Source: CAYXGZ01 sp964464755 (GTDB taxonomy: Bacteria > Planctomycetota > MHYJ01 > JACPRB01). From it: 48,028 nt of DNA. The stretch covers positions 1-48,028 of the forward strand of contig CAYXGZ010000025.1 in the NCBI GenBank assembly GCA_964464755.1, written 5' to 3'. Below the pieces are notes generated by a model. The model ran no database searches, was not told the origin of the DNA, and saw only the letters and a program-made list of their open reading frames with translations. Positions 1 through 9,799 of the stretch are shown here, in pieces. Numbering within the stretch: the stretch's first letter is position 1; each line of letters opens with the position of its first letter. The translations under genes and the position numbers were made by a program.

Positions 1-303
1 CCGAACTCGCGCGTCATGATCCACCAGCCCTGGGGCGGCGCGCAGGGCACCGCGTCGGACATCAAGATCCACGCCGAGGAGATCCTGCACCTGAAGCGCC
101 GGCTCTCCGCGATCCTGTCGAAGCACACGGGCCGCGCCCCGGAGCAGGTGGAGCGGGACAGCGACCGCGACAAGTTCATGTCCGCGCAGGAGGCCAAGGC
201 CTACGGGCTCGTGGACGAGGTCGTCGACTCCCTGAAGTCCCTCCCCGGCGGCGGCGCCTCCGAGGGCAAGGGCGGCGACATCGCGGCCCGCGAGGAGCGC
301 TAA
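1..303 (+). CDS. clpP: ATP-dependent Clp protease proteolytic subunit, 3' part
   Basis: This is the C-terminal part of the serine peptidase subunit of the Clp protease, which degrades unfolded or tagged cytoplasmic proteins when docked to ClpX or ClpA. The open frame enters from the window edge in frame 1. The PNSRVMIHQP segment carries the catalytic His (residue 8 of the fragment). The QGTASDIKIHAEEIL helix region and the ERDSDRDKFM segment with the catalytic Asp follow the family pattern. The catalytic Ser lies upstream, outside the window. The tail is Gly- and charge-rich. It is followed by a terminator-like hairpin and then by clpX in the same direction, the usual clpP-clpX order. Confidence 0.97.
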   Translation, partial: PNSRVMIHQPWGGAQGTASDIKIHAEEILHLKRRLSAILSKHTGRAPEQVERDSDRDKFMSAQEAKAYGLVDEVVDSLKSLPGGGASEGKGGDIAAREER

Positions 304-333
304 GCCGGGACGCCGATTCGGCCGATAATGGGA

Positions 334-364
334 CGGAGGCCCTTCCGGGCCTCCGTTTCCCTTT
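334..364 (+). terminator. Hairpin terminator between clpP and clpX
   Basis: A perfect 9-bp stem CGGAGGCCC / GGGCCTCCG encloses a TTCC loop and is followed by TTTCCCTTT. It sits 31 nt after the clpP stop and just ahead of the clpX Shine-Dalgarno. It probably ends or attenuates clpP transcription so that clpX is expressed at a lower level. The T-run is interrupted by C residues, so termination may be partial. Confidence 0.7.
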
Positions 365-377
365 CCGGGAGTCCACG

Positions 378-1745
<1,368 letters not shown>

Positions 1746-1765
1746 ACCTGTCCGTCCGCTCCGGG

Positions 1766-1771
1766 TAGCCT
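1766..1771 (+). promoter_or_regulatory. -10 box TAGCCT, leaderless
   Basis: GGGTAGCCT ends 7 nt before the ATG of the HEAT-repeat gene, so transcription should begin at or next to the A of the start codon. There is no Shine-Dalgarno. It matches the (G)GTAnnnT pattern seen before many genes here. Confidence 0.6.
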
Positions 1772-1777
1772 TGCACC

Positions 1778-3904
1778 ATGAGGCTGTCCGCCCTGCTCGC
1801 GCTGCTCCTCGCCTTCGGGCCCCCCGACATCGACGTCGGGCTCCCGCCCGGCACGCCGCTCGAGTGGAGCCGCGACCTCCACCAGCCCACGCCCTCCTCG
1901 GGCCGCCGCGACGTCCCCTCCGTCTCGAAGTCCGTCCCCGCGCCCGACCCGAAGGCCCCGCCGAAGACGCCCGGCGGCACCGTCGTCGCCCGCCCGCCCG
2001 AGCCCTACTCGTACGGCGTGACCAACCTCTACGCGTACTTCGGCGTCACGACCGTCGACATCATGTCGCACATCAAGCTCGAGTTCCCCACCGGCGGCCT
2101 CGGCCGCAAGGGCGAGGCGAGCGGCGGCACCTCCATCCCCTGGGTCTACCCGCCCTACATGACCACCGAGACGGCCTGGATCGGCGCCGCGGGCTGCCTG
2201 CGCGCCATCCTCCACCCCGAGGTCGTCAGCGTCCCCGAGATCGTCGCCCACCTCTGCGAGGTCGGCGAGCCCTCGCTGCCCGGCGCCACCTCGCTCATGG
2301 GCCCCGTCGGCGTCCGCGTGAAGAAGCTCGTCACCCCGGTCCCCGACGACAAGATCCCGCCCTTCAAGGCGGGCGCCACGCCCTTCGAGACCATGGTCAA
2401 CCGCCTCATGGTCATCGAGCTGACCGGCGGCTACCCCGCCTCGATCGACCCGACCTACGCCCGGCGCACCCTCGCCCTCGGCGACGACGCCCTCAAGGCC
2501 GTCACCGAGGCCACGAGGAGCGAGCACCGCTTCCTCGCCCGCAACGCGGTCTCCGTGCTCGGCCAGTTCCGCCAGCCCGAGACGCTCGACACGCTGCGCA
2601 AGCTCGCCAGCTCCCCCGACGCCGTCGTGCGCTACCGGGCGATCTCCGCGCTCGCGCGTCGGAAGGACCGGGGCGCCGTGACGCTGCTGTCGGGCAAGCT
2701 CGGCGACTCCGACGAGGTGCTCCGCGCCGCCTGCGCGTTCGCCCTCGGGCAGATCGGCGACCCCAAGGCCGCGGCCGCGCTGCAGGGCGCCGCCCGCGGC
2801 AGCTCGGACCGCGACTTCCTCTGGTCGCTGCTGCCCGCCGCCGCGCGGGTGGCGACGCCCAAGGACGCGGAGTTCTTCCGGCAGATGGAGGCCAAGGTCC
2901 CCGGCCTGCCGCCGCTCGTCCGGACGGAGGAGGCGGCCAAGGACATGATGAACGACCGGCCGATGGCGCCGCCGAAGCCCGAACCCGCCGACACGAAGCT
3001 CGAGATCCTCAAGGAGATGTGCCTCCTCGGCCGCGCCGCCGCGGGCGAGGAGGAGGGCGTGAAGGCCTTCACCGAGCGCTTCGCGTCGAGGAGCCTCGAC
3101 GCGTTCCAGAAGCCGAACTGGTACCTCGCCTGCGACGTCGCCGCGAAGGTCGGCCGTCCCGCCGCCCCCGGCCTGCGCGCCGTCTTCAGCGGCCGCTACG
3201 AGGCCGCGATCCAGCAGCACGCCCTGCTCCGGCTCTACGAGGTCGTCCTCGACTCGCTCCAGCTCAAGGAGCTCGCCACCTCGTCGGCCAACCCCTCGTT
3301 CCAGGCCCTCGCGCTGATCCTGCTGGCCGACAAGGACGAGCGCCTCTTCCGCGAGGTCTCCGCCTCGGTGATCCAGGGCTACTCGGGCAACAGCCCGGGC
3401 CGCGCCTTCGTCGTCGGCATCTGCCTGCAGCAGCTCGGGCGGCTGGCCTCGGGCAACGGGAACACCCTCGAGCAGCTCTCGCGGGTCGCCGAGCGCGCGA
3501 TCGCGAACCGCGACTGGGCCTCGCGCAAGGACGACAACGTCGAGGACATCACGAAGGCCAAGATCGAGATCCGCCCGGCGCTGCTCGAGGTCGCGGCCAT
3601 CGAGCTCGGGCGGCTCGGCGATCCCGCCGCGGTCCCGGTGCTGAAGAAGATCCTGGCCAGCGAGGCGGACGGCGGGCGCGCCGAGGCCCTGCTCGCCCTG
3701 GGCGCGATCGGCGGGCCCGAGGCGGTCGACGCGGTGGTCGCGGCCCTCGACGACCCCCGCGACGGCTGGGTGCGCTACTCGGCGTACGTCGCGGCGAAGC
3801 GGCTCTCCGGCCAGGACCACTTCGCGGACTGGATCTTTGGCACGGCGATGGACCGCGCGAAGTGCGTCGCGAAGTACCGGGAACTCCTGGGCGCGTCGAA
3901 GTAA
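1778..3904 (+). CDS. Exported HEAT-repeat protein
   Basis: A 708-aa protein with an N-terminal hydrophobic signal segment (MRLSALLALLLAF), so probably periplasmic. Residues about 235-345 and 590-690 contain repeated helical units of HEAT/PBS-lyase type, such as RNAVSVLGQFRQPETLDTL, ALGQIGDPKAAAAL and ALLALGAIGGPEAVDAV. HEAT arrays are protein-interaction scaffolds; no catalytic motif is visible. The start is fixed by a -10 box ending exactly 7 nt upstream. A TolB-like lipoprotein gene begins 2 nt after the stop, suggesting one transcript. The specific role is unknown. Confidence 0.85.
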   Translation: MRLSALLALLLAFGPPDIDVGLPPGTPLEWSRDLHQPTPSSGRRDVPSVSKSVPAPDPKAPPKTPGGTVVARPPEPYSYGVTNLYAYFGVTTVDIMSHIKLEFPTGGLGRKGEASGGTSIPWVYPPYMTTETAWIGAAGCLRAILHPEVVSVPEIVAHLCEVGEPSLPGATSLMGPVGVRVKKLVTPVPDDKIPPFKAGATPFETMVNRLMVIELTGGYPASIDPTYARRTLALGDDALKAVTEATRSEHRFLARNAVSVLGQFRQPETLDTLRKLASSPDAVVRYRAISALARRKDRGAVTLLSGKLGDSDEVLRAACAFALGQIGDPKAAAALQGAARGSSDRDFLWSLLPAAARVATPKDAEFFRQMEAKVPGLPPLVRTEEAAKDMMNDRPMAPPKPEPADTKLEILKEMCLLGRAAAGEEEGVKAFTERFASRSLDAFQKPNWYLACDVAAKVGRPAAPGLRAVFSGRYEAAIQQHALLRLYEVVLDSLQLKELATSSANPSFQALALILLADKDERLFREVSASVIQGYSGNSPGRAFVVGICLQQLGRLASGNGNTLEQLSRVAERAIANRDWASRKDDNVEDITKAKIEIRPALLEVAAIELGRLGDPAAVPVLKKILASEADGGRAEALLALGAIGGPEAVDAVVAALDDPRDGWVRYSAYVAAKRLSGQDHFADWIFGTAMDRAKCVAKYRELLGASK

Positions 3905-3906
3905 CC

Positions 3907-5151
3907 ATGAGATCCGCCGCGCTCCTCCTGCTCGTCCTCGCCGCCTGCGACCGCCCCGTCGACGAGCCCACGCCCCGCCCCACGACGCCGCCGACGCCCG
4001 GCGGGCTCCAGGGCCTCGAGCCCGGCGCGGACCCCGGGCCGGCCCCGCGCGCGGCCGGCGACGGGCGCATCGCGTTCGTCCGCGACGGGACCGCGCTGTG
4101 GACCATGAACCCCGACGGGTCCGATGCGAAGCTCGTCGTTCCGGCGGACGGGCAGGCCTGGCTGGGTCATCCCGCGTGGTCGCCCAACCGGAAGTGGATC
4201 GCGTTCGCGTGGGACTCGAAGGGCGAGATCAACCTGCACCCGCGCAACCTCTTCATCGTCAAGCCGGACGGGACGGGCCTGCGCCAGGTGACGCCGCTGC
4301 CGAGGGCGGGCGAGAACCTGGCCGGCGGGCCGTCGGCCGTCGCGCGCGGCTCGGCCGTGGCGCTGCTGCCCGGGGGGCGGCTCGGCCTCGAGGGCTTCCC
4401 GGTCACCGCGGGCGGCGCGGCCGCGACGGCGCGCACCGGGCCGGGCGGGCGCTTCGAGATCGCCGTGCCCGCGACGGCCGCCTGGGTCAAGGTCGCCGGC
4501 GAGCACCAGGGCGTCCGCTACTCGGGTTCGTGGATCCAGGTCTTCAAGCCCGGCGAGGTCGTCTCGCTCGGCGAGGTGCTCCTCACGCCGGACGGGTCGG
4601 ACGACCGCGCGGAGCACCCCGCGTGGACGCCGTCGGGCACGCACCTCGTCTACCTCCAGGCCTCGCCGCCCGCGCCGCCCAGCACGCCCCGCCGCGCGCT
4701 GCGGCGGATCCGCCTCGACGGCGCCGAGGGCGTCCAGCTCTTCGCGGAGCCGGACGGCGGGCTCGTCGGCGGACCGCTCGTCGACGCCGCGACGAGCCGG
4801 ATCTGGGCCCGGCACTGGAACGGGCGGGCGACGGCGATCGATCCCGCGTCGCGCCAGCCCGCGGACCGGGAGGACTGGGGCCCCGTGGGCCGGGGCGCGG
4901 CCGCGTCCGGGCCCGGCGGCCGGATCGCCGTGCTGCGCAAGGACCCGACGGCCGACGTCGAGCGCATCGTCCTCCGCGACGGGACGACGATCCACGAGCG
5001 CCCCGCGGGCGAGCTGAAGTCGTTCGACTGGTCGCCGGACGGCAAGGCGCTCGTGCTCGAGGCGGGCGGCGCGCTCTGGCGGCTCGATCCCGCCACGAAG
5101 GAAACGAAGGAGCTCGGGCCGGGGGGCGACCCCGCCTGGGGCGGGCGATGA
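3907..5151 (+). CDS. TolB/PD40-like beta-propeller lipoprotein
   Basis: A 414-aa predicted lipoprotein with lipobox LVLAAC (Cys14) followed by a Pro/Thr-rich linker. The body has WD40-like PD40 repeats: DGRIAFVRDGTALWTMNPDG, HPAWSPNRKWIAF, HPAWTPSGTHLVYLQ and FDWSPDGKALVLEAGG. Such propellers occur in TolB and in many exported proteins that bind partners. A segment at about 140-220 (a carboxypeptidase-regulatory-like fold: GRFEIAVPATAAWVKV) interrupts the propeller. It starts 2 nt after the HEAT gene without a clear Shine-Dalgarno, so it is probably translationally coupled. Its stop overlaps the menG start (ATGA). Confidence 0.82.
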   Translation: MRSAALLLLVLAACDRPVDEPTPRPTTPPTPGGLQGLEPGADPGPAPRAAGDGRIAFVRDGTALWTMNPDGSDAKLVVPADGQAWLGHPAWSPNRKWIAFAWDSKGEINLHPRNLFIVKPDGTGLRQVTPLPRAGENLAGGPSAVARGSAVALLPGGRLGLEGFPVTAGGAAATARTGPGGRFEIAVPATAAWVKVAGEHQGVRYSGSWIQVFKPGEVVSLGEVLLTPDGSDDRAEHPAWTPSGTHLVYLQASPPAPPSTPRRALRRIRLDGAEGVQLFAEPDGGLVGGPLVDAATSRIWARHWNGRATAIDPASRQPADREDWGPVGRGAAASGPGGRIAVLRKDPTADVERIVLRDGTTIHERPAGELKSFDWSPDGKALVLEAGGALWRLDPATKETKELGPGGDPAWGGR

Positions 5152-5861
5152 GCGCGGTCGACAAGAGCCCGCGGAAGATCCGCGAGATGTTCGACCAGAT
5201 CTCGCCGCGCTACGACTTCCTCAACCACCTCCTGAGCCTGAACACCGACGTGGCCTGGCGGCGTCGGGCGGCGGAGCTCGTCGCCCCCGAGGGCTCGCGG
5301 CCCGCGCGGCTCCTCGACGTCTGCTCCGGCACGGGCGACCTCGCCTTCGAGCTGCGGCGGCGCTGGGGCTGCGAGGTGACGGGGACGGACTTCGCGCTGC
5401 GGATGCTGGAGCTGGGTTCGCTGAAGGCCCGGCGGCGGAAGGCTCGCGGCGTCGCGTTCAGCCAGGCCGACACGATGCGGCTGCCGTTCCGGGACGCGAC
5501 GTTCGACGGGGCGACGGTGGCCTTCGGGATCCGCAACGTGGCCGACACGCGGGCGGGGCTCCGCGAGATGGCGCGCGTGGTCCGGCCCGGCGGGCGCGTC
5601 GTCATCCTCGAGTTCACGACGCCGCCGGGCAAGCTGATCCGCTCGGGCTACCTGTTCTACTTCAACCGCGTGCTGCCCCTGGTCGGGGAACTCATCGCGC
5701 CGACGCGGCGCGGGGCCTACCGCTACCTGCCCTCGTCGGTGACGTCGTGGCCGACCCCGGAAGTGCTCAAGGCGATGATGGAGGACGCGGGCTTGGAGCG
5801 GATCTCGATCGATTTGCTGACTCTCGGAATTGCCGCGATTCACACGGGCATCCGCAAGTAG
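5148..5861 (+). CDS. menG: Demethylmenaquinone methyltransferase (MenG/UbiE family)
   Basis: SAM-dependent C-methyltransferase for the last step of menaquinone (or ubiquinone) synthesis, 237 aa. The family signature FDQISPRYDFLNHLLSLN is at residues 14-31. SAM motif I is LLDVCSGTGDLAFEL near residue 51, and the FGIRNVADTRAGL and VRPGGRVVILEF motifs follow. The ATG overlaps the stop of the upstream lipoprotein gene (ATGA), so it is translated from that transcript. ubiD and ubiX family genes lie a few kb downstream, consistent with late quinone synthesis. Menaquinone is the likelier product, but the sequence alone does not decide it. Confidence 0.93.
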   Translation: MSAVDKSPRKIREMFDQISPRYDFLNHLLSLNTDVAWRRRAAELVAPEGSRPARLLDVCSGTGDLAFELRRRWGCEVTGTDFALRMLELGSLKARRRKARGVAFSQADTMRLPFRDATFDGATVAFGIRNVADTRAGLREMARVVRPGGRVVILEFTTPPGKLIRSGYLFYFNRVLPLVGELIAPTRRGAYRYLPSSVTSWPTPEVLKAMMEDAGLERISIDLLTLGIAAIHTGIRK

Positions 5862-5862
5862 C

Positions 5863-5868
5863 TATCCT
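5863..5868 (+). promoter_or_regulatory. Possible -10 box TATCCT ahead of the sigma factor
   Basis: GCTATCCT lies directly after the menG stop. It would give a transcript start near 5875 and a 70-100 nt leader before the sigma gene. A second weaker candidate, GGTACTTG (5929-5936), ends exactly 7 nt before the ATG at 5943 but lacks the final T. No TTGACA-like -35 is seen for either. Confidence 0.3.
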
Positions 5869-5942
5869 GCAATGACCTGCACTATTTCGCCCGTTTCCCA
5901 CGAGGGGAATAGTTTTTCGCCGGGTTTCGGTACTTGGATTGA

Positions 5943-6539
5943 ATGCTGGCCCCTCCACACAGGTTGACTTCCGTGGAACAGGACGTCGATTCTGACAACG
6001 AGTTGGTCCGTCGGGTCCTCGGGAACGGGGACCGGATGGCCGCGAACCGGCTGGTGGAAAAGTACCAGCGGCTCGTTTACGGGATCGCGTACCGGATCGT
6101 GCTGAACGGGACGGACGCGGACGACCTGGTCCAAATGATCTTTGTCCGGATGTTCGGCGGGTTGAAATCGTGGGTGCCCGGGACGGACTTCAAGTCCTGG
6201 CTCTACGCGATCGCGGTGAACACCTCGCTGAACGCCCGCAAGCAGGCGAAACGGCAGCAGGGCGTGGTCGAGAAGGCCGCGCGGACCGCGCGGGAGGCCG
6301 ACGAGGCCGACCCCGGCGCGGACCTCGCCTCGGAAGAGGCGAAGGCGCGGATCGAGGCGGCGATCGCCCGACTGCCGGAGGAACAGCGCGTGGTGCTCCA
6401 CCTGAGGTTGAGGGAGGAGCTGACCCACGAGCAGATCGCGAAGATCGTGGGCGTGCCCACGGCGACCGTGACGTCGCGCTTCTTCCTCGCCCGCAAGAAA
6501 CTGGAACAGCTCCTGCGCGACCCGGAGTCGCGCGGATAG
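5943..6539 (+). CDS. RNA polymerase sigma factor, ECF/sigma-70 family
   Basis: A 198-aa sigma factor with region 2 (YQRLVYGIAYRIVLNG..DADDLVQMIFVRMF, then FKSWLYAIAVN) and region 4 (LPEEQRVVLHLRLREELTHEQIAKIVG followed by a helix-turn-helix). Regions 1 and 3 are absent, as in ECF factors. The start is uncertain: ATG 5943, or GTG 5973, which begins VEQDVDSDNELV and fits family length better. It is followed after 6 nt by a membrane protein with an anti-sigma zinc finger, its likely partner. The trigger and target promoters are not evident. Confidence 0.93.
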   Translation: MLAPPHRLTSVEQDVDSDNELVRRVLGNGDRMAANRLVEKYQRLVYGIAYRIVLNGTDADDLVQMIFVRMFGGLKSWVPGTDFKSWLYAIAVNTSLNARKQAKRQQGVVEKAARTAREADEADPGADLASEEAKARIEAAIARLPEEQRVVLHLRLREELTHEQIAKIVGVPTATVTSRFFLARKKLEQLLRDPESRG

Positions 6540-6545
6540 GAAACC

Positions 6546-8240
6546 ATGATGACCTGCGACGACATCCTCGGACGGCTGCCCGCGATGGCCGAGCACCAGC
6601 TCGCCCCCGCGGAGCTCTCGTCCGTCAAGAGCCACCTCCGCGCCTGCGCCTCCTGCGGCGCCGCGTGGACGCGGCACCTCGAGATCGAGTCGCACCTCCG
6701 CGCCTTCGACCCCTCCGCCGGCCGTCCCGACGGGACCTGGACGCAGCAGCGCCGGCTCATCCTCGACCAGGTCGTCCTCGCCCCGGCCGCCGCCGCCCCC
6801 GCCGACCGCTCCGGCCTCGTGCGCTGGGGCCTCGGGGCCGCCGCGGCCGCCGCCGTCGCCCTCGCCGCCGTCGGCCTGCTCCGCAACGATCCGCCCGCCG
6901 CCCCCGTCGCGGGCCCCGGCCCCGTCGCCACGACCGCCGCCCCCGCGCCGAAGGCGCCCGAGATCGCCAAGCAGCCCGAGGCCCCGAAGCCCGAGCCGAC
7001 GATCGCCCCCGAGCCCACGACGGCCCCGGAGATCGTCACGCGGCCCGCGGACCCGAAGCCCGAGCCCACGGTCGCCCCCGAGCCCAAGAAGCCCGAGATC
7101 GCCAAGCAGCCCGAGGATCCGAAGCCCGAGCCCACGGTCGCCCCCGAGCCCAAGAAGCCCGAGATCGCCAAGCAGCCCGAGGATCCGAAGCCCGAGGAGA
7201 AGAAGAAGCCCGAGCCGCCCGCCCCCCCGAAGAAGCCCGAGGCCTCCGTGGCCGCCGCCCTCCCGGGCGACGCCCTCCACGGCCTCAAGCTGGCCCTCGA
7301 GCAGGCGGGCTGCGTCGTGCCCCGCTCCGCCGACGAGAAGCGCGAGCCCGTCCTCAACCGCGACAGCGTCGAGCAGGCCCTCGCGATCCTGGCCGCCGCC
7401 CGCGGCCGCCTCGCCGAGATCCAGCCCCTCCTCGACGCGAAGAAGACCGACGCGGCCGCCGAGGTCGTCGACGCCTACGCCGCCCTGGTCGGCGAGGGCG
7501 CCGCGCCCATGATGGTCCGCCTGATCGCCGCGAAGGACCGCGTCGCCGACGCGCAGATCGAGCTCAAGAAGCAGAGCGTCATCCTCGAGGGCCTCGTCAC
7601 CCCCGCGACGAAGTCCCTCCTGCGGCCCGCCGTCGTCGCCGTCGACAAGGCCCGCGAGGGCGCGGCGATCCGCCTCGAGCCCCGCTCCCGCAACCGCGGC
7701 GCCACCTGGCAGTCCGCCCGCGAGATCATCGCCCTCGCCGGCGCCCGCGACGTCCGCGAGCGCACCGAGCTGGCCCTGCGCATGGCCGACCGCTGGCAGA
7801 ACGGCCTGCTCGCCGGCGTGAAGGCCGACCGGCACGAGGACGCCGACGCGGCCGGCACCGCCTACGCCACCCTGCTCGACAGCCTCGTCCTCGTCCTCGA
7901 GAAGGTGGACTACTCGGCCCGCAGCTTCTCCCCCGCCGTCAAGCTCGCCAAGACCGAGCTCGACCGGCAGCTCGTCGAGTTCAAGGCCGTCCCGCCCGCC
8001 GCGGCGCTCCGCGCCCTGGCCGAGCGCGGCCGCGACGAGGCCCTCGCCGCCCGCGCCCGCCTCGACCAGATCGAGCTCGGCGGCTCGGCCCCCGGCCACG
8101 AGAAGAAGGACCCCGATCCCAAGAAGGATCCGGATCCGAAGAAGGACCCCGATCCCCCGGCCCCCCCGGGCAAGGAGGAGAAGGGCTTCGACCCCGAGAA
8201 GAAGAACGAGGGGTACGGGACCGGCGGCGGTCCCAAGTAA
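6546..8240 (+). CDS. Membrane anti-sigma factor with zinc finger and repeat-rich periplasmic part
   Basis: A 564-aa protein. The cytoplasmic N-terminus has the anti-sigma zinc-finger pattern H30-x3-C34-x2-C37 (HLRACASC). A transmembrane helix follows at about 88-111, then a Pro/Glu/Lys-rich spacer (about 120-235) with tandem repeats. The rest is an Ala-rich, probably helical domain (about 240-515) and a DPDPKKDPDPKK-type tail. This architecture fits a sensor that holds the sigma factor encoded 6 nt upstream. The start has AGGA just ahead of it. Extracytoplasmic anti-sigma proteins are usually much shorter, and the large outer domain is unassigned. A strong terminator follows. Confidence 0.82.
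   Translation: MMTCDDILGRLPAMAEHQLAPAELSSVKSHLRACASCGAAWTRHLEIESHLRAFDPSAGRPDGTWTQQRRLILDQVVLAPAAAAPADRSGLVRWGLGAAAAAAVALAAVGLLRNDPPAAPVAGPGPVATTAAPAPKAPEIAKQPEAPKPEPTIAPEPTTAPEIVTRPADPKPEPTVAPEPKKPEIAKQPEDPKPEPTVAPEPKKPEIAKQPEDPKPEEKKKPEPPAPPKKPEASVAAALPGDALHGLKLALEQAGCVVPRSADEKREPVLNRDSVEQALAILAAARGRLAEIQPLLDAKKTDAAAEVVDAYAALVGEGAAPMMVRLIAAKDRVADAQIELKKQSVILEGLVTPATKSLLRPAVVAVDKAREGAAIRLEPRSRNRGATWQSAREIIALAGARDVRERTELALRMADRWQNGLLAGVKADRHEDADAAGTAYATLLDSLVLVLEKVDYSARSFSPAVKLAKTELDRQLVEFKAVPPAAALRALAERGRDEALAARARLDQIELGGSAPGHEKKDPDPKKDPDPKKDPDPPAPPGKEEKGFDPEKKNEGYGTGGGPK
7071..7196 (+). repeat. 66-bp in-frame tandem repeat in the anti-sigma gene
   Basis: The unit beginning GTCGCCCCCGAGCCCAAGAA at 7071 recurs at 7137; 60 bp are identical before the copies diverge. 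It encodes VAPEPKKPEIAKQPEDPKPE. More degenerate copies lie upstream at about 6950-7070. It forms a charged, Pro-rich spacer after the transmembrane helix. Confidence 0.9.
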
Positions 8241-8285
8241 ACGCGTCCTCCCGTCGATGGTGGTGCCGGTGGTGGTGGTGATTGG

Positions 8286-8314
8286 GCCCCGGGCCTCGTG
8301 CCCGGGGCTTTTTT
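8286..8314 (+). terminator. Rho-independent terminator after the anti-sigma gene
   Basis: A perfect 9-bp GC stem GCCCCGGGC / GCCCGGGGC with loop CTCGT is followed by six T. It lies 45 nt after the anti-sigma stop and immediately before the ubiD promoter, cleanly separating the two transcription units. Confidence 0.92.
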
Positions 8315-8339
8315 CTTCCGCAACCCGGCACGGCGCCGC

Positions 8340-8345
8340 TATCTT
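8340..8345 (+). promoter_or_regulatory. -10 box TATCTT, leaderless ubiD promoter
   Basis: TATCTT ends 7 nt before ATG 8352. It begins 26 nt after the T-run of the preceding terminator, leaving little room for a -35 element. It supports 8352 rather than the in-frame ATG at 8298, which lies inside the terminator hairpin. Confidence 0.65.
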
Positions 8346-8351
8346 CCGGCC

Positions 8352-9797
8352 ATGCCCTACAAGGACCTCCCCGACTTCCTCGCCGCCCTCGAGTCCCGCG
8401 GCCTCCTCCGCCGCGTGAAGGCCGAGGTCGACGCCGACCTCGAGATCACCGAGATCACCGACCGCGTCGTCAAGGCCGGCGGCCCCGCCCTCCTCTTCGA
8501 GAACGTCAAGGGCCACTCCCTCCCCGTCGCCATCAACCTCTTCGGCAGCGACGAGCGCATGGCCCTCGCCCTCGAGAGCCCCTCCGTCGACTCGCTGGCC
8601 GACCGCCTCAAGCCCATCCTCGAGATGGCCATGAGCCCCCCGAAGGGCGGCTTCCTCGAGAAGATCAAGGCCCTGCCCCGCCTCATGGAGGCCGCGAGCT
8701 TCCTCCCCAAGAACGTCAACGGCGGCCCCTGCAAGGACGTGATCCTCGAGGGCGACCAGGTCGACCTCGAGCGCCTCCCCGTCCTCAAGTGCTGGCCCGA
8801 GGACGCCGGCCGCTTCATCACCTTCCCCTGCGTCTTCACCTACGACCCCGAGACGGGCCGCCGCAACGTCGGCACCTACCGCATGCAGGTCTACGACAAG
8901 CGCACCACCGGCATGCACTTCCACTGGCACAAGGACGGCGCGCGCCACCTCTCGAAGTCCAAGGCGCCCCTCCAGGTCGCCGCCGTCATCGGCGCCGACC
9001 CCGCCGTCTGCTTCGCCTCCACGCTGCCGCTGCCGCCCGACATGGACGAGATCCTCTTCGCGGGCGTCATCCGCCAGGAGGGCGTGAAGATGACGAAGGC
9101 CGAGACCCTCGACATCGACATCCCGGCCTCCGCCGAGATCGTCCTCGAGGGCACCGTCGATCCCGTCGCCCGCCGCACCGAGGGCCCCTTCGGCGACCAC
9201 ACCGGCTACTACTCGCTCGCCGACCAGTTCCCCGTCTTCAACGTCCACGCGATCACGCACCGCAAGAACCCGATCTACCACTCGATCGTCGTCGGCCGCC
9301 CCGTCCAGGAGGACTGCTTCATGGGCGGCGCGATCGAGCGCCTCTTCCTGCCCCTGCTGAAGCTGCAGCTCCCCGAGGTCGTGGACTACCACCTCCCCTA
9401 CGAGGGCGTCTTCCACAACCTGATGATCGTCTCGATCCGCAAGCAGTTCCCCGGCCACGCGCGCAAGGTCATGCACGCGGTCTGGGGCCTGCCCCAGGCG
9501 ATGTTCACGAAGATGATCGTCGTCGTCGACCACGACGTGGACGTCCGCGACCTCTCCGAGGTCGCCTGGAAGGCCCTCAACCACATCGACCCCGAGCGCG
9601 ACATGGAGTTCGTCCAGGGCCCCACGGACATCCTCGACCACGCCTCGCGCCTGCCGGGCCTGGGCTCGCACGTCGGCATCGACGCGACCACGAAGTGGGC
9701 CGGCGAGGGCTTCGCGCGGACCTGGCCGCCCGAGATCGTCATGAGCCCGGCCGTGAAGGCCGTCGTCGACAAGAAGTGGAAGGACCTGGGGCTCTGA
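8352..9797 (+). CDS. ubiD: UbiD-family prenyl-FMN-dependent decarboxylase
   Basis: A 481-aa (de)carboxylase of the UbiD family, which uses prenylated FMN made by UbiX to decarboxylate aromatic acids in quinone synthesis or related compounds. Family motifs include GTYRMQVYDKRTTGMHF with HKDGARH (prenyl-FMN and metal binding) and TEGPFGDHTGYYS carrying catalytic acidic residues. The start at 8352 (MPYKDLPDF) is chosen because a -10 box ends 7 nt upstream and the longer frame would begin inside a terminator. ubiX lies 2.4 kb downstream and menG 2.5 kb upstream, pointing to menaquinone synthesis, possibly the MqnL-type step of the futalosine route. The exact substrate cannot be read from the sequence. 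Confidence 0.92.
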   Translation: MPYKDLPDFLAALESRGLLRRVKAEVDADLEITEITDRVVKAGGPALLFENVKGHSLPVAINLFGSDERMALALESPSVDSLADRLKPILEMAMSPPKGGFLEKIKALPRLMEAASFLPKNVNGGPCKDVILEGDQVDLERLPVLKCWPEDAGRFITFPCVFTYDPETGRRNVGTYRMQVYDKRTTGMHFHWHKDGARHLSKSKAPLQVAAVIGADPAVCFASTLPLPPDMDEILFAGVIRQEGVKMTKAETLDIDIPASAEIVLEGTVDPVARRTEGPFGDHTGYYSLADQFPVFNVHAITHRKNPIYHSIVVGRPVQEDCFMGGAIERLFLPLLKLQLPEVVDYHLPYEGVFHNLMIVSIRKQFPGHARKVMHAVWGLPQAMFTKMIVVVDHDVDVRDLSEVAWKALNHIDPERDMEFVQGPTDILDHASRLPGLGSHVGIDATTKWAGEGFARTWPPEIVMSPAVKAVVDKKWKDLGL

Positions 9798-9799
9798 CC

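Noticed and set aside
324..329. GATAAT as a clpX promoter -10
   Set aside because: It would place a terminator hairpin in the leader; the hairpin and Shine-Dalgarno fit a clpP-clpX attenuated arrangement better.
7071..7196. CRISPR-like repeat
   Set aside because: The two copies are contiguous, in frame and coding for a Pro/Lys spacer; there are no unique spacers.
8298..8351. N-terminal extension of UbiD from ATG 8298
   Set aside because: It starts inside the terminator hairpin loop, and a -10 box lies between it and ATG 8352, which matches the family N-terminus.
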